64,000 nt of DNA, taken from assembly GCA_028284935.1 (NCBI GenBank), contig JANQQQ010000027.1, forward strand, positions 20,187 to 84,186, given 5' to 3'. The notes beneath the pieces were generated by a model. That model was not told the origin of the DNA and made no database searches. It saw nothing but the letters and a program-made list of their open reading frames with translations. Position 1 is the first letter of the stretch. Each line of letters begins with the position of its first letter. The position numbers were made by a program, and so were the translations under genes. Source of the stretch: Croceivirga sp. GTDB lineage: Bacteria > Bacteroidota > Bacteroidia > Flavobacteriales > Flavobacteriaceae. Positions 54,764-63,944 of this stretch are shown here, one piece after another.

Positions 54764-57700
54764 TTAAAAATTAACATTTAGACCTAATGTAATTGTTTTT
54801 GGAGGTGGTGCAGAATAGAATTCTTGCCCTGTAAGAATGGTTCCGGCACCAGCACCGCCCACGGTTACATTGGCAGGTCTGGCAAAGTCATCCCTTCTAG
54901 CCTCAGGGTCCCAACCTTCGTAATCCGTAAAGGTTAATATGTTAAACCCCGTAAGGTAAATACGTAGATTGTCCATACCCATACGTTCAGTTATTGAGGT
55001 TGGGAATGAATATCCTAAGGTAATATTACGTAGTCTAACAAAATCGTTTTCATCAAGGTATCGTGTTGAATCTCCAGTTCCGTTACCTGCAAACAGCCTA
55101 GCCTGTGGTACATCGGTGATATCGCCAGGTTGCTGCCACCTTCTCAACTGATCGGATGTTTGATTATCAAAGAAATCTGCACTGGCGGACATAAAGCGCC
55201 CTCCACCATTAAAGATGCTTGCCCCAAATTCCCCTTGGAAGGTAAACGAAAAGTCAAAATTCTTATAGGTAGCACTACCTCCAAAACCAGCAATCAAGTC
55301 GGGAATCGGGGATCCAGCAATAATCCTATTGGCCTCGTTGAAGCTATTGGTGGTTCCAGCGGGTTGATTGGGGGTCGGTGTTGTGCTCGTCGTAGCGCCA
55401 TTCAGGAAATAAAGGGCATCGCCATTATCTGGGTTTGCACCTGCAAATTCACGAATAAAGAACGAATTAATGGTTTCTCCTTCCCTTAAAATGTTTACCC
55501 CTGTAATGATATCATTTCCGTTGGGCAAACTTGTGATCTCATTATTTAAGGTTGTTAGGTTTGTGTTTAACGAAAGTGTAAAGTCCCCGTTATCCACAAT
55601 TGTGGATCGCAAGGTAATCTCTATCCCAGAATTACGCATGTTTCCAATATTGCGCAGTACTTGATTATTACCGCTGCTCCCCGGAATATTTTCATTGAAC
55701 AACAGATCTTCGATATCCTTGGAGTAGTAATTGATTTCCCCGGACAGGGCATTGCCCCAAAGTCCAAAATCGAAACCAACATCAAAACCATCGGAAGTTT
55801 CCCAAGTTAGATTGGGGTTCACGGTTTGAGCGAAGGTAATTCCTGGGTTTTGGTTGAATGTTCTGGCCGTAAACCTACTTCTGGCCGCGAAATTTCCAAT
55901 TTCAAAATTACCAGCCTGTCCCCATCCCGCTCTTAGTTTTAAAAAGGTCAATACCTCATTATCCTGTAAAAACCCTTCTTCCGAAACAATCCAAGCTCCT
56001 GAAATGGAGGAAAAATTTCCCCATTGTTCATTTATACCAAACCGGGAAGAACCATCCCTTCTAAAGCTAGCATTGATCAAGTATTTTTCATTAAAGGAAT
56101 ACCCTAATCTGGCAAAATAGGAGAGTAAAGTGTATTTGGATTCAAACGAATCCCCCCCGGTAATTTCACCAGCAGACCGTATTGTTGTTAGCCCCAATGG
56201 GAATCTAATTCCGGTAACAGAGTTTCCGTCACTATCCCCTTGCTGATATTCTATACCCCCAGTAAAATTAAGGTTATGCTCTCCAAAATCTTTATTAAAG
56301 GTTAGATAGTTCGCTAAATTAAAATTAACATTGTTGAAGTTGGTAGAAGTGGCCGTACCATCAGTTGAGTCAAATGGGGATCCTGGGCCAAAGAAAGTGT
56401 ATTCTGCTTGGTTGATCCAGTCGTACCCAAATTCCGATCGGTATTTAAGACCATCAAATATTTCATACTCTCCAAACAGATTGCCAAGAATTCTATTTTG
56501 CGTGTTTTCCCTTGAATTTAGTGCTAAAGCCCGCAGAAAGTTGGCATACAGCAAAAAGCCCTCTCCATTGGGTCCAGTATTGAATTGCCTTGCTAAACTC
56601 CCATCGGTATCCCGTAAAGGGGAAATAGGTGTTTGGGCCACCGCTTGTAAAGGCACCAAGAAAGAATTGTCATCCGCAAGCCGATTTATTAAAGCCCTGG
56701 TATACGATATATTGGCACCCAGTCTTAATTTTTCCGTAACATTAAAATCCAGTTTTAACCGAGTGGTAAAACGTTGTAGATCATTGCCCTTCAGAATACC
56801 TTCAGTTTCCGTATAACCAAAATTAAAAAGATAGTTTACCTTTTCCGTAGCACCGCTAATAGAAGCATTGGCATCTAAATTATAGCCCATTCTAAACACT
56901 TCATCTTGCCAGTCCGTATTTACCTGGGCATTTTCCCAGGTTCCATTGGAATATCTATCAAAACGTCCTTGGACAAAACCTACGGGATCGGTAATTCCAA
57001 AACCTGCAAGCAAATCTGTGGAATTAACAGCCGCTTCAGTAAAAAGCTCAATGTACTGATCCGCATTTAAAAATTCCCTTCTATTGGTTTCTCTACTAAT
57101 TCCGTAAGCCGTATTCACCGTGATTTGTGGCGCTCCAAATTTTCCTTTTTTTGTTGTGATCAATACAACTCCATTATTTCCCCTAGATCCATAGATGGCA
57201 ACTGCCGAGGCATCTTTTAAAATGTCGATGGATTCAATGTCCGAAGTAGGAATGGTTAGAAGTGGATTTAAACTACCTCCTGTACTGGCCTGGTCAGCGT
57301 TAAAAATGGGAACACCGTCAACAACAAACAAAGGTTGATCCCCTGCAGAAATACTGGACACTCCGCGTATTCTAATGTCAATTCCCGCATCCACTTTACC
57401 ATTGTTTTGGATAACCTGGACCCCTGCTGCCCTACCGGAAAGCACGTTTTGGAAACTTGGGGTAGGAATGTCTTTTGTATCTTGCGAAGCTATTTTTACA
57501 GAGTTGTTAGTGGATAACTTTTTACTAGTGGATCCATAACCTATCAATACCACTTCCTCCAATGCCTGAGCATCTTCTTGCATGACCAGGTCCAACACAT
57601 TGGAAGCCCCCACAGCGACCCTTTCGGTTCTTTGTCCTATGTAGGTAAAAATAAGAATCTGACCTTCTGCAACATTAATGGCGTAGTTTCCATCAAAGTC

Positions 57701-57865
57701 AGTTTGGGTACCATTGGTAGTGCCCTCAACAATAATGTTTACCCCGGGCAATGGAACGCCCGCTTGGTCGACCACATTTCCGGTGACCGTCTTCTCTTGG
57801 GCCTGCATAAATGCCGATGCACAAAGCATGGCAATGATGGCCCCAAACAGTTTCTTTACATTCAT
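54764..57865 (-). CDS. SusC/RagA family TonB-linked outer membrane protein (second pair)
   Basis: The 1033-residue transporter has a signal peptide (about 22 residues, ending FMQAQ). A carboxypeptidase-regulatory-like domain with VPLPGVNIIVEGTTNG follows, then the SusC boundary EEVVLIGYGS. The plug has RIRGVSSISAGDQPLFVVDG and AVAIYGSRGNNGVVLITTKKG, and the beta-barrel ends TITLGLNVNF. It pairs with the downstream SusD. The only other neighbour is the small AraC-type regulator upstream on the same strand; no glycoside hydrolase is near, so the substrate cannot be inferred. Confidence 0.94.
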   Translation of the reverse strand: MNVKKLFGAIIAMLCASAFMQAQEKTVTGNVVDQAGVPLPGVNIIVEGTTNGTQTDFDGNYAINVAEGQILIFTYIGQRTERVAVGASNVLDLVMQEDAQALEEVVLIGYGSTSKKLSTNNSVKIASQDTKDIPTPSFQNVLSGRAAGVQVIQNNGKVDAGIDIRIRGVSSISAGDQPLFVVDGVPIFNADQASTGGSLNPLLTIPTSDIESIDILKDASAVAIYGSRGNNGVVLITTKKGKFGAPQITVNTAYGISRETNRREFLNADQYIELFTEAAVNSTDLLAGFGITDPVGFVQGRFDRYSNGTWENAQVNTDWQDEVFRMGYNLDANASISGATEKVNYLFNFGYTETEGILKGNDLQRFTTRLKLDFNVTEKLRLGANISYTRALINRLADDNSFLVPLQAVAQTPISPLRDTDGSLARQFNTGPNGEGFLLYANFLRALALNSRENTQNRILGNLFGEYEIFDGLKYRSEFGYDWINQAEYTFFGPGSPFDSTDGTATSTNFNNVNFNLANYLTFNKDFGEHNLNFTGGIEYQQGDSDGNSVTGIRFPLGLTTIRSAGEITGGDSFESKYTLLSYFARLGYSFNEKYLINASFRRDGSSRFGINEQWGNFSSISGAWIVSEEGFLQDNEVLTFLKLRAGWGQAGNFEIGNFAARSRFTARTFNQNPGITFAQTVNPNLTWETSDGFDVGFDFGLWGNALSGEINYYSKDIEDLLFNENIPGSSGNNQVLRNIGNMRNSGIEITLRSTIVDNGDFTLSLNTNLTTLNNEITSLPNGNDIITGVNILREGETINSFFIREFAGANPDNGDALYFLNGATTSTTPTPNQPAGTTNSFNEANRIIAGSPIPDLIAGFGGSATYKNFDFSFTFQGEFGASIFNGGGRFMSASADFFDNQTSDQLRRWQQPGDITDVPQARLFAGNGTGDSTRYLDENDFVRLRNITLGYSFPTSITERMGMDNLRIYLTGFNILTFTDYEGWDPEARRDDFARPANVTVGGAGAGTILTGQEFYSAPPPKTITLGLNVNF

Positions 57866-58277
57866 ACGAGTAAAAAGTTTTGTTAGTACTAATTGAGTTA
57901 ATGCAACTGAGAAAGGTGGGCGGAAAAGAGAATGTGATAGCTAATTCAAATAATACTTCTAGGAAGTAAACAAAACTTAAATGGAATCTTTTGTTTTTTA
58001 GAAGTAAGGCCTCTCACCGCCCTACCTTTACAATTGCATAACAAAACAATCCATTAACAACCAAGGGCAAGTACTTTTAAAACGGCTAGAACCCCAAAGT
58101 TTGCTAGGCCCAAGGGCAAGTACACTTTTTAACAAAAGGTTACCCTGATGCTATTGGTTATCAAATAAATAGATTTTGGTTGGAGAAGGCAGGCCATATA
58201 AAAAGGGGCTGAAACAAAAACCCCTCACCGTCTGCCACCGATAAGGGATCAAAATAAATCATGTTAATATCCAAAGA
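57866..58277. promoter_or_regulatory. Region upstream of the second SusC with a 14-bp direct repeat
   Basis: CCAAGGGCAAGTAC occurs at 58061-58074 and again at 58110-58123, a 49-base period. The spacing is close to, but not exactly, a whole number of helical turns. The repeat lies between SusC and the small AraC-type gene and is a good operator candidate. No RNA gene is seen; a weak hairpin terminator for the regulator is at 58204-58225. Confidence 0.55.
58204..58225 (-). terminator. Possible terminator of the small AraC-type regulator
   Basis: On the minus strand AGGGG and CCCCT are separated by a 12-base loop and followed by TTTTT. The stem is only 5 bp, so it is weak. Confidence 0.35.
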
Positions 58278-58754
58278 CTATGAAGCTAGTTGCGGGTGAT
58301 GGTAACTATAATATTCAGTAGTCCTAAAGTCATTTGGACTCAGGCCCGTGTCCCTTTTAAACGCCAAATAAAAGCTGTTTTTACTATTGAACCCCACTTC
58401 ATACATAATGGCTTTAACACTCAATAAGGGATTGGACATGAGTAGGTGTTTTGCTTCATTAATGCGATAACTATTTAATAGTGCATAAAAGTTCATGGCA
58501 TAATACGTATTGATTACTTCGGAGACCTTGTACCTATCTTGTTGAATGTAGTTGGCCAACTCCCCTAAACCTATTTCATTGTTTCTATAAAGTTTATCCC
58601 CTTCAAGGGCTTGATTGATTTTTTGCTTGATAAGTAGCGCCTGTTCCTGGGTCAAACCCGATTTCCTATACTTTTCCTGAATGGATTCCGACACTTTTCC
58701 TAAGTCACTTTCTTTACCGTACCTAGTCATAAGGTGTTTTAAAAGTTGTTTCAT
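58278..58754 (-). CDS. Minimal AraC-type DNA-binding regulator
   Basis: The 158-residue protein has no sensor domain. Residues 28-50 (KYRKSGLTQEQALLIKQKI) resemble the linker that precedes the DNA-binding part of larger membrane-bound AraC-type regulators. The rest is a complete AraC HTH pair, including LGELANYIQQDRYKVSEVIN and VKAIMYEVGFNSKNSFYLAFKRDTG. An in-frame stop lies shortly upstream, so no N-terminal extension is hidden. It sits upstream of the second SusC on the same strand with a direct repeat between, making it the likely local regulator. Confidence 0.85.
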   Translation of the reverse strand: MKQLLKHLMTRYGKESDLGKVSESIQEKYRKSGLTQEQALLIKQKINQALEGDKLYRNNEIGLGELANYIQQDRYKVSEVINTYYAMNFYALLNSYRINEAKHLLMSNPLLSVKAIMYEVGFNSKNSFYLAFKRDTGLSPNDFRTTEYYSYHHPQLAS

Positions 58755-58984
58755 AGTGATTGATGTTTTTAGATTGATACTTCAAGTTCACATCAAATCA
58801 TGGGAAATAGGTTTTACCCGATAAGAGTTTACCACTTCAATAAAGTCATTTAGAATAGTGATTTTGCCTTAAGCCGTTCTAATCTTAGGTTTATATGGCC
58901 AAGTTTGATAATAATGTTATTACAAAAAGTAAAGATTGGTTTTAACGTCCAACGCTTGTCAGGGATATACCTTCCTAACCGACT

Positions 58985-60154
58985 TTACTTTTCGAAACTG
59001 TTGGATCTGTGGGTTTTCTTGCTGCCCTCGTACAATTCATATTTTACCCATCTGGATTCCAATTTTCCATTGAATACCTTTATTTTTTTTGAAGGTTTTA
59101 AACCAACAAATTTTAAGGCCTCTAAATTGGAGGTAATAAACCAGGCACCGGTTCCTGGATAACCTTGTTTTAAGGTATCCCCTATTTTACCATAAAAAAT
59201 GGGCATATCTATAGGTAAACGCTCCCCGTAAGGCGGGTTAAAAACCATATGTAAGGGACCTTGATTTGGTTTTTCGGTTTTAAAAAAATCCTTTCGTTCC
59301 ACAGAAATGTAGTCCCCTAGGTTGGCATGCTCAATATTTTCCATCGCCTTACGAACCGCTGATGGAGCCTTATCATATCCAAGAATCTGATGATGGAATT
59401 CCCTTGTCTTTTTTAAACTGGAGTCCACAATCTTTTGGAACAAGTCCTCGTCAAAATCGTTCCAATGCATAAAAGCATAATGCTCCCTATTGATATTTGC
59501 GGGAATATTACAGGCCATCATTGCTGCTTCAATCAAAAAAGTACCACTGCCACACATGGGATCCAAAAAATGGGTGCTGCCGTCCCAACCGCTCAATAAA
59601 AGTAAACCGGCCGCTAAGACCTCATTGATTGGAGCAACATTCACTGCTTTCTTATACCCCCTTTGATGTAAGGAATTCCCTGAACTGTCCATGGAAATGG
59701 TGCAAAGGGAATCCTGTATATGAACATTGATTCGTACATCGGCATTTTGGGAGTCCACATTGGGACGTTTTTCTCCTTCTTTTCTAAACCTATCTACCAA
59801 GGCATCCTTTGCTTTTAGTGATACGAACATGGAATTCCTAAACACGTCAGTATGAATAGTGGAATCGAAGGCAAATGTCTTATCGGAACCAAAGAGCTGG
59901 GGCCAATCAATTGCAAGTAATTCTTTGTAGAACTGTTTTTCGTTAAAGACCTTACATCTTTTAATTGGTTTAAAAACTTTGAGGGCCGTACGCAAACAAA
60001 GATTGGCCTTGTACATAAATCCGGTATCCCCCTCAAAAGTCACCATTCGGTTTCCCTCTCGAACATTACCAGCTCCCAGATTCCTCAATTCCTTGGCCAG
60101 TAAAGGTTCAAAACCATACAGGGTCTTTGCCAACATTTTGAAATTATCCGCCAT
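58985..60154 (-). CDS. THUMP-domain class I RNA methyltransferase (RlmL/Trm14-like)
   Basis: The protein has 389 residues from ATG 60154; a TTG at 60166 is possible. It has an N-terminal ferredoxin-like plus THUMP region (about 1-160), then a Rossmann methyltransferase with LDPMCGSGTFLIEAAMM and the NPPYGERL motif of N2-guanine methyltransferases. Family members methylate guanosines in 23S rRNA (RlmL) or tRNA. Without a second methyltransferase domain it is the shorter form of RlmL-like proteins. The short basic tail (SKKTHRSNS) may bind RNA. Confidence 0.87.
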   Translation of the reverse strand: MADNFKMLAKTLYGFEPLLAKELRNLGAGNVREGNRMVTFEGDTGFMYKANLCLRTALKVFKPIKRCKVFNEKQFYKELLAIDWPQLFGSDKTFAFDSTIHTDVFRNSMFVSLKAKDALVDRFRKEGEKRPNVDSQNADVRINVHIQDSLCTISMDSSGNSLHQRGYKKAVNVAPINEVLAAGLLLLSGWDGSTHFLDPMCGSGTFLIEAAMMACNIPANINREHYAFMHWNDFDEDLFQKIVDSSLKKTREFHHQILGYDKAPSAVRKAMENIEHANLGDYISVERKDFFKTEKPNQGPLHMVFNPPYGERLPIDMPIFYGKIGDTLKQGYPGTGAWFITSNLEALKFVGLKPSKKIKVFNGKLESRWVKYELYEGSKKTHRSNSFEK

Positions 60155-60174
60155 ATCAGTTCCCAAAAATAGGG

Positions 60175-60182
60175 TAATTTTG
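60175..60182 (+). promoter_or_regulatory. Putative -7 element of the ZIP transporter gene
   Basis: TAATTTTG, identical to the gcvP box, ends 22 bases before the ZIP ATG at 60205. The -33 TTG is not at the ideal distance. Confidence 0.4.
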
Positions 60183-60204
60183 CGCCTTTAACACCTACCA
60201 ATTT

Positions 60205-60876
60205 ATGATCTACCTCGTTCTGGTATTGGCCGTTCTCTTAAGTTTTATCCTTGTCCTGATTTTTAAGCCAAAAAGTCCTGAGAACATTAAGTTATTATTG
60301 GCTTTTAGCGGGGCTTTTCTATTGGCCATTACTTTTTTCGAATTGATTCCAGAGGTCTATAGCGAAGGAAATCAAAAAATCAATTCCCTTTTTATCTTGC
60401 TTGGTGTTTTACTACAGGTTTTTTTGGAGTTCTTTTCAAAAGGCGCTGAACACGGGCATATGCACTGGCAACTAAGTAAAAACCAATTTCCTACCGTCCT
60501 TTTTTTAAGTCTCTCACTTCATGCATTAATTGAAGGTGTCCCTGTCAGCGAAGCAAATAGTATCTTATATGGTATTTTGGTACACAAAATTCCAGTCGCC
60601 ATTGTCCTTTCTATTTTTCTGGTCAACTCTAAGTTACATTTTGGATGGAGTGTGGTTTTTATGGTACTTTTCGCCCTAATGACCCCATTTGGAAGTTATC
60701 TGGCCTCCGAAACGACGTTCATAGGAACCTACAGGACCCAGCTTACGGCGTTGGCCGTTGGGATTTTTCTACATATATCAACCGTAATCTTATTTGAAAG
60801 CGCACAAGAGCATACCTTTAACCTTAAGAAGGTGATTGGAATTGTGTTAGGATTTGGGATAGCGTATTGTTTGTAA
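60205..60876 (+). CDS. ZIP family metal transporter
   Basis: The 223-residue protein has about seven to eight membrane helices. The ZIP motif residues are seen in LSLHALIEGVPVSEANS (helix IV, with the H and E that bind metal) and HKIPVAIVLS (helix V). A short variable loop contains HGHMHW, a possible metal-binding histidine cluster. ZIP proteins import divalent metals such as zinc or iron into the cytoplasm. It is divergent from the RNA methyltransferase with only 50 bases between starts. Confidence 0.9.
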   Translation: MIYLVLVLAVLLSFILVLIFKPKSPENIKLLLAFSGAFLLAITFFELIPEVYSEGNQKINSLFILLGVLLQVFLEFFSKGAEHGHMHWQLSKNQFPTVLFLSLSLHALIEGVPVSEANSILYGILVHKIPVAIVLSIFLVNSKLHFGWSVVFMVLFALMTPFGSYLASETTFIGTYRTQLTALAVGIFLHISTVILFESAQEHTFNLKKVIGIVLGFGIAYCL

Positions 60877-61022
60877 GGAGAAGTTATAGAGTTCTCAAAA
60901 AAGTTTTTTCGTGCAACCCTCTCCAACGGATTGGTTTTATAATACACTTTGTATTTTTTATGTTAGTGACCGATTTTCTCTCCTATTTATATAAGATTAT
61001 TTCTAATTCTGAGTTAAATCCA

Positions 61023-61030
61023 TAGTTTTG
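61023..61030 (+). promoter_or_regulatory. Putative -7 element of the Ig-like lipoprotein gene
   Basis: TAGTTTTG matches TAnnTTTG and ends 21 bases before the ATG at 61051. Confidence 0.4.
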
Positions 61031-61050
61031 GATTTTTACGACTTAAACTT

Positions 61051-63264
61051 ATGAAAAAGCTATATCCTTATCTCACTTTAATCTTTGTTTTATCACTTTT
61101 TTCCTGTTCTTCAGATTCCGAAGAACCTGCGCCAGAACCTGATGTGGTCGCTCCAACAGCAGATTTTGAAATAGCAGGATTTTCCAACTCTTCAAGTTCC
61201 GAGCCTATTGTGGTCAGCAATCAAATTGAGATCAATATTGATGCCAGAGATGCCGGTGGGGTAGCAAAAGTAGAAGCTTTTATCAACGACCAAAAAGTCG
61301 GTGAGGATACTACGGCCCCCTATCAGATCATCGTTGACATTTCCGGTTATGCGTCCAAGCATTTTCAAACCGGTAAGTTCAGGGATTATACCCTTAAAAT
61401 TGTGGTCACTGATACTTCAGGAAATACAGCATCCCAAGAGCAAATTATAAATATAGACAATGAGCTTCCAGTAATATCGGAAGTCTCCTTGGAAACGGAA
61501 ACGGTTATAAATGGGGAGACCAACGAGGTGACTTTCAATATTGCGGATAATGAAAGTTTAAAGGAGGTCAAAACCTATATAAACAATGAATTGCTATCAG
61601 AAATAGTGGATGACAATTATCAAATAAACATTGATACACGGAATCTGGCTGATGGGGGAAATACTTTTAGTATCGAAGCAACCGACATTGCGGATAATAC
61701 AGCAACATTTGAGGTAGCGTTTATTGTCGACAACACAGGACCAGAGATGGTTGTTCCAGATCTTGTAGAGGGCCAGATTTTGGATGAAACCCTATCAATT
61801 GTCCCAGAGGTTACTGATGCGTTCTCCGAAGTTGTTTCATTGGAAATACTTTTTGGCGATACTCAACTAGCGCTAATTGAGAATGCTTCTGATTATCAAA
61901 TTGATTTTAATCCTGAACTGTTTTCAACCGGAACAGGTTTACTACGCTTTATAGGGACAGATAGTTTGGGCAATGTGTCAGAAACGTCCATATCAATTGA
62001 AATCTTAAGAAGATTGATCGCCATTAACTTCCCGGCGAGTTATTACAATCCAGTTTTTGCAAGAATTTATGTTTTTGCATCAACAATGGATGGTGAAATC
62101 TTGGACGTTAAGAGGATTTTTGAAGATACTCAAAGAATTGTTCTTAGAACAGATATAGAAATTAATCCAGATTCCGAATTCATGCTAACCATTGGAGAGT
62201 ACCAAACTGGAGCATTTGGAAATGCAAGCGAGTTTACGACATTGCAAAATTTAACGCCATCAAGCCTTAGTACAATTAACTTGAAGACATACCCTAGGTT
62301 TGAAGCTGGCCCAACTCAACCATTGCGATTTCCGGCCACAGGGTTTGACCCAGACGATTTATTGGGCATTAGCAGTGAGGGGTTCGGATATGGGGGCAGT
62401 TTTTTTAGAGAAACTTCCGAACTCTCCTTGGATAGAAGAAGGAATATATCAAGCACAATAAATACCGATTTTATTTACTTGCCCCTTTTCAATTTTGATT
62501 TAAATGAATATTCCTATTATGTAGCAGACTGGGAATTTCCTTCGGATTTTGTTTTAACACCAGATATTTTTGTCTCGGAAGGAGTTGAACGCCGCACATA
62601 TGAACCTATTTTGACATCAGGATCGTATGAATCCTCCAATATATGGATTGCAGGATACTTCAATGAAGATGAATTTCAAAATAACGTATATCATAGAATT
62701 TATGGCATAGGATATGGTTTTAATCCTCAAGGTGGTATTCCATACTATTTCAATAACATTTTTCATAAGTACAGATACAATGTGAGGATAAATAATTATT
62801 ACACTGAGAGAACGGGAGAACCCTTAAATTCTTTTCAAACATTGGATTGGGCTGTGGATTACAACTTTGCCAACAACGAGATTGACTTAGTAAAAAATGG
62901 CAATGGCCACAGCGTAGGAAAGATTTTTATCAATAGTGATTCACCGGTTGTTATTGATGGTCTAAATGTTTCTTATCGCTGGAACTTGCTCTTTGATAGT
63001 GAAAAAATGGATAAGATTGTATTGCCGAAAATCCCAGAAGAAATTCAAACTTGGGGATTTTATCAGATTTATGAACAAAATACCATGGAAGTTCAGCAAG
63101 CAGAAATTAAGCGATATGATGGTATCGAATCATATAATGAGTATTTGGACAAGGTGATTAAAAACAATGAATTCTCTTATTTGGTTTCTCCAGTAATGGA
63201 ATCCACTTTTAAATCATCCGTTAATGGGGTCTATTTTAGAGCCCCACATTCTTTGCTTGATTAA
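61051..63264 (+). CDS. Surface-type lipoprotein with Ig-like repeats
   Basis: The 737-residue protein has a lipoprotein signal ending LFSC (Cys about 19), then an acidic Ser/Pro linker SSDSEEPAPEPD. That combination after the lipidated Cys is common in surface-exposed lipoproteins of Bacteroidota. Three immunoglobulin-like repeats (about 30-330) follow, each with an IDNELP or VDNTGPE hinge. They resemble bacterial Big-type domains with GNTASQE or DNTATFE strands. The C-terminal 400 residues are beta-rich and aromatic, without a recognised domain. Function unknown; adhesion or binding is likely. Confidence 0.78.
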   Translation: MKKLYPYLTLIFVLSLFSCSSDSEEPAPEPDVVAPTADFEIAGFSNSSSSEPIVVSNQIEINIDARDAGGVAKVEAFINDQKVGEDTTAPYQIIVDISGYASKHFQTGKFRDYTLKIVVTDTSGNTASQEQIINIDNELPVISEVSLETETVINGETNEVTFNIADNESLKEVKTYINNELLSEIVDDNYQINIDTRNLADGGNTFSIEATDIADNTATFEVAFIVDNTGPEMVVPDLVEGQILDETLSIVPEVTDAFSEVVSLEILFGDTQLALIENASDYQIDFNPELFSTGTGLLRFIGTDSLGNVSETSISIEILRRLIAINFPASYYNPVFARIYVFASTMDGEILDVKRIFEDTQRIVLRTDIEINPDSEFMLTIGEYQTGAFGNASEFTTLQNLTPSSLSTINLKTYPRFEAGPTQPLRFPATGFDPDDLLGISSEGFGYGGSFFRETSELSLDRRRNISSTINTDFIYLPLFNFDLNEYSYYVADWEFPSDFVLTPDIFVSEGVERRTYEPILTSGSYESSNIWIAGYFNEDEFQNNVYHRIYGIGYGFNPQGGIPYYFNNIFHKYRYNVRINNYYTERTGEPLNSFQTLDWAVDYNFANNEIDLVKNGNGHSVGKIFINSDSPVVIDGLNVSYRWNLLFDSEKMDKIVLPKIPEEIQTWGFYQIYEQNTMEVQQAEIKRYDGIESYNEYLDKVIKNNEFSYLVSPVMESTFKSSVNGVYFRAPHSLLD

Positions 63265-63266
63265 TT

Positions 63267-63896
63267 TCAAAAAATACTCTTGATCATCAACCAATGACTA
63301 ATGGCTCCCCCCAAAACAAAAAAATGCCAAATTAAATGGTTAAACCGTATCTTTTTCATGGCATAGAAGAGCATTCCTACAGTATAAAACACACCACCAA
63401 GAGTCAAAAAGAAAAGACCATTTTTAGTCATATTTGATATAAGAAAAGGTAAATCAATCACAATTAACCACCCCATAACTCCATAAAGGAGTAAAGAAAA
63501 GATTTCAAACTTTCCTGTAAAGAACAATTTGAGGAATGTTCCAAAAAACGCGATGCCCCAAACCAACCAAAGTAACAGGTCCCCTCTTGATTCCTTTAAA
63601 ACCCATAGACATACGGGCGTATAGGTTCCCGCTATCAAGTAATAGATACTAATATGATCCAATACACGAAGTTTTCTTTTTAAAATAGGATTTCTTACCC
63701 CATGATACCATGTGGAAGCGGAAAACAGTACTATAATTGAGGTACTGTAGATAAGCATGGGCCAAAATTGACTGTTGTCCTTTTGATTGGAGGCTAAAAC
63801 AAAGGCACCTATGATACCCAAAAACACCCCAAGGGCATGGGAGTAGGTGTTCCATTTTTCTTCTGTAAGTTCAATTGGGTGTTTCACTCCTGGCAA
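63267..63896 (-). CDS. Hemolysin III / TrhA (PAQR) family membrane protein
   Basis: The 209-residue protein has seven helices. The conserved PAQR residues appear in EEKWNTYSHALGVFLGI (helix 1), SASTWYHG (helix 2), DHISIYYLIAGTYTPVCL (helix 3) and the C-terminal HLIWHFFVLGGAISHW (helix 7, with zinc-type His residues). Bacterial members (TrhA) affect membrane fluidity or lipid balance; haemolysin activity is not general. It converges with the lipoprotein, with only 2 bases between stops, and lies downstream of the rRNA terminator. Confidence 0.9.
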   Translation of the reverse strand: MPGVKHPIELTEEKWNTYSHALGVFLGIIGAFVLASNQKDNSQFWPMLIYSTSIIVLFSASTWYHGVRNPILKRKLRVLDHISIYYLIAGTYTPVCLWVLKESRGDLLLWLVWGIAFFGTFLKLFFTGKFEIFSLLLYGVMGWLIVIDLPFLISNMTKNGLFFLTLGGVFYTVGMLFYAMKKIRFNHLIWHFFVLGGAISHWLMIKSIF

Positions 63897-63899
63897 AAA

Positions 63900-63936
63900 T
63901 AAAAAAAGCCCCGTTCACTTTGGGGTGAACGGGGCT
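63900..63936 (-). terminator. rRNA operon terminator
   Basis: On the minus strand a perfect 12-bp stem (plus 63907-63918 and 63925-63936) and a 6-base loop are followed by seven T residues. It lies immediately after the 3' end of the 5S rRNA. Confidence 0.92.
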
Positions 63937-63944
63937 TCGAGGAA

